From Ichthyophonus hoferi (lineage: Eukaryota; Opisthokonta; Ichthyosporea; Ichthyophonida; Ichthyophonidae), in the NCBI GenBank assembly GCA_002751075.1, contig NAOQ01000384.1, positions 3,789 through 16,739 of the forward strand: DNA of 12,951 nucleotides, read 5' to 3'. Under the pieces are notes generated by a model that was not told where the DNA came from, did not search any database, and was given only the letters and a program-made list of their open reading frames with translations. Below, in pieces: positions 10,801 through 12,951 of the stretch. Each line of letters begins with the position of its first letter. Position 1 is the stretch's first letter. Both the position numbers and the translations under genes were made by a program.

Positions 10801-12951
10801 AAAAAAAAAAGAAAAAAAATACTGTTTATAATAATGTAAAGGAATACATACATAATAGCTCTATAACAATAAGCACAGTATTAGTGTTTCTCACCCACGC
10901 ATCAGTTAGGTTATACATATACCTATATATATATATAAAATAGAATACTAAAGAAGTAGTCATCAAAAAAAAAAAAAAAGTAAAGCAACAGTTAGATTTA
11001 ACGCAGCCAAGCCGAGATAAATACACATATACATATACAGCAACTATATTATAACATATAATATATAAGATAACAAGTCTTCTGAAGTTACCTTCGTAAT
11101 AGTAAGAACAACATCTGTTGATGTAACCCATGGTCCCACACGACCACACAACTCATATCCTACCACTTCAGGCAGGGTAATAGACACGCCTTGCCCTAGA
11201 AGCACTGCTTCAGCTTCAATGCCGCCCACACCTATTGGTTATAGTTCATGGTTGTAGGTCCTCATTTACTGTTAGTAGTGTGTAAATGAACACTAGAGAT
11301 AGTATACTAGAGTTGGATTTATCATGTATGAATATGCTCAGTATAGCTAATAAGATCTTACAGAAAGAGGGAATATATACATAGAGATGCGTTAGTATTG
11401 AAGTTAGAGTTATCTGATTGAAAGAAAAACAGCTTAAGAAATCACTGTTGCCATGTTCTAATGAGCTTAGTACTTCATCCTTAGGGTACTTGAAGCTCTA
11501 CATAGCATACGTATGCATGTATATATATAATTATAAATTGAAAAAGAGCAGTGTTGCATTATATATTGTTATAACATAATTAAGGGGATGCAGTAGTGGC
11601 TACAACAATATTATCGTAAATTTATTCTATGGCTCTTGAGGCATTGATAATTGTAGGATAAACAAGACAATTGAATAATTTCTCGAATGTGTGCCTATGT
11701 CTAGTATGTTCGAAGTTCGCCACTGTAATGAAAGGGTTGTCATTCTCTCTAAATATAATAATTAGTCTCGTTAATATTATTTAATCTTGTTGCGCCTATT
11801 GGCCGGGGTAATTGCATTTGCTGTAATACCTAGTGTAATTAACCGTGTTGTAAAGCCTATTGTAATTAATAATTAATTCTTTTGTCATGGCCATTGGCTA
11901 ATCTAAACAACCTTGTTATCATAAATATTATAATTAATAATTATTTTAGCTGCCATATCCAGTATTATTCTGTACTCGCTTCCTTACACTAGCATATAAG
12001 TTCACAAATACACATATGCATGTATATACAGACAAACGCACATACATCGATATATCTACATACCCCATACTACGATGCCTAGGCTATTAACCATAGTGGT
12101 ATGACTATCGGTTCCTACCAGGCTGTCGGGGTACAGCGTGCCATCTTCCTCTATCACCACGCGAGACAGATGTTCAAGATTCACCTATATCAAATATAAT
12201 ATAATAAAGTAAAGTATAATATCATATAATATAGCATGATGTAATATAATATAACCCAATATAATATGTATATGTTTAATAGAGAATGGGTCAGTAAAGG
12301 TATGAGTAAACACATCTATCACTATTACTATATATATATATATATGTATGTATCATTATATAATATCACATCGCATCTTTATATATCATACAACGTCTCT
12401 ACCAGCCATTTCCTATTAACAGTGTGTCCTACTAGTCCCATAGCTCACGTGAGGTTTATCATGCTCTTCCCTATGTTTCAATTTGGCTGCTCGATTATGA
12501 TACGATAATAAGAGAATATTTTGTTGCTGTGTATGTATGTATGTATGTATGTATGTATGTGTGATTCTAAATAAAAAATAAAACAAAGTTAAATGCCTTG
12601 CATAGTCAGTTCGTTCGGGTCGCATACACTTATATATCATATCAAGATACTTATAAACATATATCCATAAATACTGTTAAAGAAATTATTTGTTATGTCA
12701 ATACATTGTACTACAATATAATACAATTGAATATAATACCTTCACAAGCACACACACACACTCCACTATATACATACGCATAATAGCAACTATATATATA
12801 TATAAACACAACATTACATTACATAACAAAATATAACATATACTTAGTCGGAATAAATACCTGGTGACAAATGCCAGCACCGGGTGGAACCACAAGAATG
12901 TTCTTAAAGGCCTCTCCTCCCCACTTAAGAAATGAAAATCGTTCCTTATTT
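179..12951 (-). CDS. ACO1: Aconitase, AcnA/IRP1 (cytosolic aconitase) type; 17 exons seen, 5' end outside window
   Basis: Spliced gene for an iron-sulfur hydratase-fold protein; the active family isomerises citrate and isocitrate, and animal IRP1 alternatively binds iron-responsive elements in mRNA. Seventeen in-frame segments join across GT-AG introns into about 743 residues that align nearly without gaps to human IRP1 from residue ~150 to the stop. Family marks in order: [42 protein letters not shown], the cluster cysteines in GCTNTSNP and [62 protein letters not shown] and HGGIL. It is a general AcnA-family protein, not clearly animal IRP1: RRGNH and the QTPL segment look more like bacterial AcnA. 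Odd points: Ser778, Arg699 and the TTDH histidine equivalents are replaced, and the loop after the second cluster cysteine pair reads AGDSK rather than IGNSG. No exon has a stop or frameshift. The symbol marks the family, not proven orthology. Confidence 0.95.
305..661 (-). other. Intron E16-E17 (357 bp)
   Basis: GTAATT donor, TTGTAG acceptor. The plus strand is A-rich (T-rich in the transcript), including a long A/G stretch at 350-650. Nothing gene-like is seen. Confidence 0.85.
662..846 (-). CDS. ACO1: Exon E16: LVGMG..LGLTG segment
   Basis: 185 nt, phase 1 in and phase 0 out. Encodes [20 protein letters not shown], then [20 protein letters not shown], then [20 protein letters not shown] and K. 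It matches IKAVLAESYERIHRSNLVGMG and LGLTG. The usual ERIHRSN is altered to DPDHRGS. The acceptor AAATCAG has a textbook TACTAAC branch point 23 nt upstream. The donor is AAG|GTAATT; reading straight through it hits a stop within three codons. Confidence 0.92.
847..1084 (-). other. Intron E15-E16 (238 bp)
   Basis: The shortest intron. GTATGT donor, AATCAG acceptor. It contains a long purine stretch on the plus strand (about 941-1070, so pyrimidine-rich in the transcript) and a perfect TACTAAC branch site near the acceptor. Confidence 0.88.
869..875 (-). other. Branch point TACTAAC upstream of E16
   Basis: Minus-strand TACTAAC, identical to the strict yeast-type branch consensus. The branch A sits 23 nt from the AG of the E16 acceptor. 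Similar CTAAC/CTAAT matches lie 19-32 nt before E4, E7, E12 and E15. Confidence 0.65.
1085..1218 (-). CDS. ACO1: Exon E15: [18 protein letters not shown], catalytic-serine loop
   Basis: 134 nt, phase 2 in and phase 1 out (GTATGT). Encodes [20 protein letters not shown], then [19 protein letters not shown], then GPWLL. The start at 1218 (after GGATAG) makes [10 protein letters not shown] match PSGEILDVFD residue for residue and places ACTAAC as a branch point 22 nt upstream. An acceptor at 1246-1247 would add nine in-frame residues and use up that branch point, so I reject it as the main form. The catalytic-base Ser (human Ser778) is Ala (codon 1122-1124); the following Ser and Arg780 are kept. 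Confidence 0.88.
1219..1591 (-). other. Intron E14-E15 (373 bp)
   Basis: GTATGT donor, GGATAG acceptor. It has ACTAAC at 1240-1245 as branch point and an upstream AG at 1246-1247 that could act as an alternative acceptor adding nine residues in frame. The rest is AT-rich with no feature seen. Confidence 0.82.
1240..1245 (-). other. Branch point ACTAAC upstream of E15
   Basis: Minus-strand ACTAAC 22 nt before the AG used for E15. Its distance matches the TACTAAC before E16, and this supports the downstream acceptor (exon start 1218) over the one at 1246-1247, which would make the branch site coding. Confidence 0.6.
1592..1715 (-). CDS. ACO1: Exon E14: NSYGARRGN segment
   Basis: 124 nt, phase 1 in and phase 2 out (GTATGT). 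Encodes [20 protein letters not shown], then [20 protein letters not shown]. It matches [23 protein letters not shown]. Human Ser711, a known IRP1 phosphorylation site, is Ala here, and RNA-contact arginines 728 and 732 are both Lys. RRGNH is bacterial AcnA-like. The strongly conserved RGTFANIR is eroded to RGMFSNPK. Confidence 0.9.
1716..2365 (-). other. Intron E13-E14 (650 bp)
   Basis: GTATGT donor, ATATAG acceptor. Holds a (TA)n tract at 1837-1861 and an A run near 2247-2256. No other structure seen. Confidence 0.85.
1837..1861. repeat. (TA)n microsatellite
   Basis: About 12 perfect AT dinucleotides inside an intron. Confidence 0.95.
2366..2428 (-). CDS. ACO1: Exon E13: SPAARYL segment
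   Basis: 63 nt micro-exon, phase 1 at both ends, so it could be skipped without a frameshift. Encodes [20 protein letters not shown], exactly aligned to [20 protein letters not shown] of human IRP1. The Arg of TNRG (human Arg699, an active-site arginine that is also in E. coli AcnA) is Leu (codon 2382-2384). The acceptor CTCTACAG follows a pyrimidine-rich run and the donor is GTATGT. Confidence 0.92.
2429..3041 (-). other. Intron E12-E13 (613 bp)
   Basis: GTTGGT donor, CTACAG acceptor. Contains a (TA)n tract at 2929-2949. A gapped match to E12 near 2840-2905 (shared CAGTGGAT on the plus strand) is within chance. Otherwise AT-rich and featureless. Confidence 0.82.
2929..2949. repeat. (TA)n microsatellite
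   Basis: About ten AT dinucleotides in the E12-E13 intron. Confidence 0.93.
3042..3132 (-). CDS. ACO1: Exon E12: [14 protein letters not shown], start of the swivelling domain
   Basis: 91 nt, phase 0 in and phase 1 out. Encodes [20 protein letters not shown], then [11 protein letters not shown], matching LGDSVTTDHISPAG. The near-invariant His of TTDH is Leu here (codon 3055-3057, CTT in place of CAT/CAC). A CTAAC branch-point match lies 32 nt before the acceptor. The donor that keeps frame is GTTGGT. A better-looking GTAACC lies five bases further on and would shift the frame. Confidence 0.88.
3133..3638 (-). other. Intron E11-E12 (506 bp)
   Basis: GTGCGT donor, CCACAG acceptor with CTAAC at 3164-3168 as likely branch site. 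AT-rich, with a short AT stretch near 3611-3625. Nothing else seen. Confidence 0.82.
3639..3743 (-). CDS. ACO1: Exon E11: [20 protein letters not shown] segment
   Basis: 105 nt, 35 codons, phase 0 both ends. Encodes [19 protein letters not shown], then [25 protein letters not shown] matches STYIKSPPF of the linker between domains 3 and 4. The acceptor is TTGCAG. The donor GTG|GTGCGT is atypical but is the one that keeps both frame and family spacing. Confidence 0.88.
4115..4153 (-). pseudogene. Diverged partial copy of exon E10
   Basis: Aligns without gaps to 4337-4375 at an offset of exactly 222 bp: 26 of 39 bases match. In the same frame it reads [13 protein letters not shown] beside [13 protein letters not shown] of E10 (7 of 13 residues). 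Several differences are synonymous (CTG/CTA, TAT/TAC, GAC/GAT, GTC/GTG). This pattern fits an old duplicated exon segment that once coded. I see no working donor at its end. The eye-estimated significance is moderate, so chance is not excluded. Confidence 0.45.
4252..4275 (-). repeat. Copy of the E10 exon-donor junction
   Basis: On the plus strand 19 of 23 bases match 4322-4344, offset 70 bp. The shared core CACCTGT.TATTCC covers the last bases of E10 and its GT, so the copy carries a decoy donor (CAG|GTGATT on the minus strand). Confidence 0.5.
4334..4458 (-). CDS. ACO1: Exon E10: DIWPSREE segment
   Basis: 125 nt, phase 1 in and phase 0 out. Encodes [19 protein letters not shown], then [20 protein letters not shown], ending IQ. 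It matches [22 protein letters not shown] of human IRP1 with exact spacing from E9. The donor is CAG|GTGACT, weaker than most here. As in E9, the acceptor is followed by GCACAG, giving a second in-frame AG six bases on. Diverged copies of its 3' end and donor appear in the next intron. Confidence 0.92.
4459..5668 (-). other. Intron E9-E10 (1210 bp)
   Basis: GTATGT donor, TATACAG acceptor. The plus strand has a short G/C-rich hairpin near 4860-4890 (GGGGGT against ACCCCC, including the palindrome GGGTCGACCC) and a (TA)n tract at 5399-5419. The 70-codon plus-strand frame over 5236-5448 has no recognisable similarity and runs through the TA repeat; I do not call it a gene. Confidence 0.82.
5399..5419. 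repeat. (TA)n microsatellite
   Basis: About ten AT dinucleotides in the E9-E10 intron. Confidence 0.93.
5669..5825 (-). CDS. ACO1: Exon E9: [12 protein letters not shown] arginine motif
   Basis: 157 nt, phase 0 in and phase 1 out (GTATGT). Encodes [18 protein letters not shown], then [18 protein letters not shown], then [17 protein letters not shown]. The two arginines of NRNWDGR match human IRP1 Arg536 and Arg541, active-site residues that are also reported to touch RNA; both are kept. There is a second AG six bases into the exon (after GCACAG), so a form lacking Ala-Gln is possible; the longer form fits the family length. Confidence 0.93.
6755..6770. repeat. (TA)n microsatellite
   Basis: Eight AT dinucleotides in the longest intron. 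Confidence 0.9.
7044..7066 (+). repeat. (GATA)n microsatellite
   Basis: Five to six tandem GATA units inside a purine-rich stretch close to the E8 donor; in the transcript this is TATC-rich. Confidence 0.93.
7182..7266 (-). CDS. ACO1: Exon E8: second and third cluster cysteines, GYGCMAC
   Basis: 85 nt; the first base completes a Gly codon from E7. Encodes [18 protein letters not shown], then [10 protein letters not shown]. The two cysteines of GCMAC correspond to human IRP1 Cys503 and Cys506, so a full set of cluster ligands is present in the gene. The next loop reads AGDSK where active aconitases almost always have IGNSG. The donor is GAG|GTAACT. Because its length is not a multiple of three, skipping this exon would shift the frame. 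Confidence 0.92.
7267..7878 (-). other. Intron E7-E8 (612 bp)
   Basis: GTATGT donor, CTTATAG acceptor. The donor is embedded in repeated TAGATG units. It has a short TA run near 7366-7377. A 64-codon plus-strand frame at 7519-7713 resembles no family I know. A gapped, chance-level match to E7 lies at 7545-7620. Confidence 0.82.
7879..8189 (-). CDS. ACO1: Exon E7: first cluster cysteine, [10 protein letters not shown] segment
   Basis: 311 nt, the largest exon, phase 0 in and phase 2 out (GTATGT donor). It encodes [17 protein letters not shown], then [50 protein letters not shown] and ALEKLG. The Cys of GCTNTSNP corresponds to human IRP1 Cys437, one of three ligands of the [4Fe-4S] cluster. 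The start after ACACAG gives exactly the family spacing between FE(Q) and GFKG, and a CTAAT branch-point match lies 19 nt upstream. Confidence 0.94.
8517..8792. repeat. Degenerate AT-rich direct repeat, two main copies
   Basis: TCTATTATAT, a short spacer, then ATACTCTATCAT followed after one to three bases by AATAT occurs at about 8519-8550 and again at about 8755-8796, with related CATACCATATCATACTATATCA units between. The second copy lies between the E6 fragment and the true E6 donor. Confidence 0.6.
8726..8750 (-). pseudogene. Partial copy of the E6 3' end with donor
   Basis: 21 of 25 bases match 8804-8828 without gaps, offset 78 bp. The copy spans the last codons of E6 and its donor (CAG|GTACG on the minus strand). 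In the E6 frame the copied piece has a stop where E6 has Glu (TAA against GAA), so it cannot extend the real exon. Best statistical support of the exon-copy candidates. Confidence 0.6.
8808..8909 (-). CDS. ACO1: Exon E6: [19 protein letters not shown] segment
   Basis: 102 nt, 34 whole codons, phase 0 at both ends. Encodes [19 protein letters not shown], then [24 protein letters not shown] is a strong AcnA/IRP1 mark. Human IRP1 has PCCSGP here, whereas this has PSVSGP as in many bacterial and plant enzymes. The donor is CAG|GTACGT. A 25-bp near copy of this exon's last bases plus donor lies 78 bp further on in the intron (8726-8750). Confidence 0.93.
8910..9559 (-). other. Intron E5-E6 (650 bp)
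   Basis: GTATAT donor, ACTATAG acceptor. A/T-rich, with two AAACTCGG-containing stretches near 9080 and 9190 that share a few more bases (possibly a short direct repeat). No gene-like sequence. Confidence 0.82.
9560..9660 (-). CDS. ACO1: Exon E5: [19 protein letters not shown] segment
   Basis: 101 nt completing the Gly of QTGR from E4. Encodes [19 protein letters not shown], then [14 protein letters not shown], matching the variable helix RDEEKLKYIKKYLQAVGMFRD of human IRP1. The end is the least conserved part of the alignment. It leaves in phase 0 at AAG before GTATAT. The acceptor is ATTCAG. Confidence 0.88.
9661..10040 (-). other. Intron E4-E5 (380 bp)
   Basis: GTATAT donor, ATTCAG acceptor. 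The donor half is a simple-sequence region of alternating purine-pyrimidine bases. Overlapping open frames on both strands here come from that repeat, not from genes. Confidence 0.83.
9900..9982. repeat. Alternating purine-pyrimidine tract (CA/TG, ACAT, TA)
   Basis: A run of ACAT, CACA, TGCA and TATA units over about 80 bp, ending in a (TA)n run at 9969-9982. Such tracts can adopt left-handed or cruciform DNA; no function shown. Confidence 0.85.
10041..10212 (-). CDS. ACO1: Exon E4: [22 protein letters not shown] segment
   Basis: 172 nt, phase 0 in and phase 1 out (GTATAT donor). Encodes [18 protein letters not shown], then [17 protein letters not shown], then [22 protein letters not shown] carries the active-site glutamate of the family and is intact. 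The acceptor TCTGGTAG has a CTAAC branch-point match 19 nt upstream (10231-10235). Confidence 0.94.
10213..11091 (-). other. Intron E3-E4 (879 bp)
   Basis: GTAACT donor, TGGTAG acceptor with CTAAC at 10231-10235. Contains two plus-strand A runs (10801-10819, broken once; 10965-10979, 15 A) and a TA run at 10924-10937. An open stretch on the minus strand at about 10856-10897 weakly resembles the end of E3. Confidence 0.82.
10965..10979 (+). repeat. A15 homopolymer
   Basis: Fifteen A on the plus strand (T15 in the transcript). No flanking repeat or body suggests a retroposed element. Confidence 0.9.
11092..11231 (-). CDS. ACO1: Exon E3: [10 protein letters not shown] segment
   Basis: 140 nt. 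The first two bases complete a Gly codon begun in E2 (phase 1), giving [17 protein letters not shown], then LPEVVGYEL, then [14 protein letters not shown]. It matches the IRP1/AcnA core beta-alpha segment after GTDSH without gaps. It ends in phase 0 at AAG before GTAACT. The acceptor is CAATAG at 11232-11233. Confidence 0.93.
11232..12063 (-). other. Intron E2-E3 (832 bp)
   Basis: GTATGT donor, CAATAG acceptor. Around 11811-11945 it shows repeated GTAATT/AATTAATAATTA and GCCTATTG units, a degenerate local repeat. No gene-like sequence. Confidence 0.82.
12064..12184 (-). CDS. ACO1: Exon E2: [18 protein letters not shown] active-site segment
   Basis: 121 nt, entered in phase 0 after a TATAG acceptor and left in phase 1 before GTATGT. 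It encodes [16 protein letters not shown], then [14 protein letters not shown]. The Asp-Ser-His of GTDSH are active-site residues throughout the family and are intact. The following [10 protein letters not shown] departs from the usual INGLGVLGWG, a small sign of relaxed constraint. Too short and stop-bounded to stand out as an ORF; found by alignment to the flanking exons. Confidence 0.92.
12185..12860 (-). other. Intron E1-E2 (676 bp)
   Basis: GTATTT donor, GATATAG acceptor without a clear branch consensus. Has (TA)n at 12329-12345 and 12791-12804, a TATG/GTAT tract at 12529-12563, a short (CA)n at 12749-12761 and AATATAAT repeats near 12190-12265. A weak E2-like segment is at about 12395-12490. 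Confidence 0.82.
12529..12563 (+). repeat. (GTAT)n microsatellite
   Basis: About eight tandem GTAT units in the E1-E2 intron. Confidence 0.93.
12861..12951 (-). CDS. ACO1: Exon E1 (partial): aconitase domain 1, [13 protein letters not shown] segment
   Basis: Thirty complete codons plus one base, cut by the window edge. Reads [15 protein letters not shown] followed by [11 protein letters not shown], matching NRERFEFLKWGSQAF and PPGSGIIHQ of human IRP1. GICHQ is also the E. coli AcnA wording. The exon ends in phase 0 at CAG before a GTATTT donor (12859-12860). Upstream exons for the N-terminal ~150 residues are missing. Confidence 0.9.

Noticed and set aside
1219-12860. Several introns of similar length (590, 612, 613, 618, 650, 650 bp), as if from one inserted element family.
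   Set aside because: No shared ends or interior sequence seen beyond normal splice signals; probably coincidence.

Overview
This is an AT-rich window (by eye about two thirds A+T) from an intron-bearing nuclear eukaryotic genome. It holds most of one gene, read right to left on the minus strand: an aconitase of the AcnA / cytosolic aconitase / iron-regulatory-protein-1 (IRP1) type. I assembled 17 coding exons by matching translated segments to the family from memory and placing GT-AG boundaries that keep the frame. Together they give about 743 residues, close to the length of the matching part of human IRP1 (889 residues in all). The gene enters at the right edge in mid-protein; the exons for roughly the first 150 residues and the promoter lie beyond 12951. 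It ends with a TGA at 179-181. I cannot name the organism. The intron sizes (238 to 1356 bp), GTATGT-rich donors, CTAAC-type branch points and many TA/GATA/TATG microsatellites fit a moderately large protist, algal or invertebrate genome, and exclude bacteria.

Layout from right (5') to left (3'): E1 12861-12951 (partial), E2 12064-12184, E3 11092-11231, E4 10041-10212, E5 9560-9660, E6 8808-8909, E7 7879-8189, E8 7182-7266, E9 5669-5825, E10 4334-4458, E11 3639-3743, E12 3042-3132, E13 2366-2428, E14 1592-1715, E15 1085-1218, E16 662-846, E17 179-304. Bases 1-178 are 3' flank or UTR. I found no second gene, RNA gene, CRISPR array, or recognisable transposon or virus-derived element in the introns.

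The protein keeps the three cysteines that hold the [4Fe-4S] cluster (one in E7, two in E8), the GTDSH motif (E2), CPEYGA (E4) and the NRN..GR arginines (E9). It has lost residues that are nearly invariant in active aconitases. The catalytic-base serine (human IRP1 Ser778) is alanine, active-site Arg699 is leucine, and the histidine of TTDHISPAG is leucine, while all 17 exons stay open with usable splice sites. The best reading is an expressed aconitase-fold protein that may not be an aconitase, comparable to vertebrate IRP2, which has also lost the Ser778 equivalent.

A second theme is sequence inside introns that resembles diverged copies of the neighbouring exon or its splice donor. The clearest cases are next to E6 (25 bp, 21 identical) and E10 (39 bp ungapped, same reading frame, and a separate donor-junction copy). 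Weaker candidates lie beside E2 and E3. These are eye alignments near the limit of significance and need a formal test.
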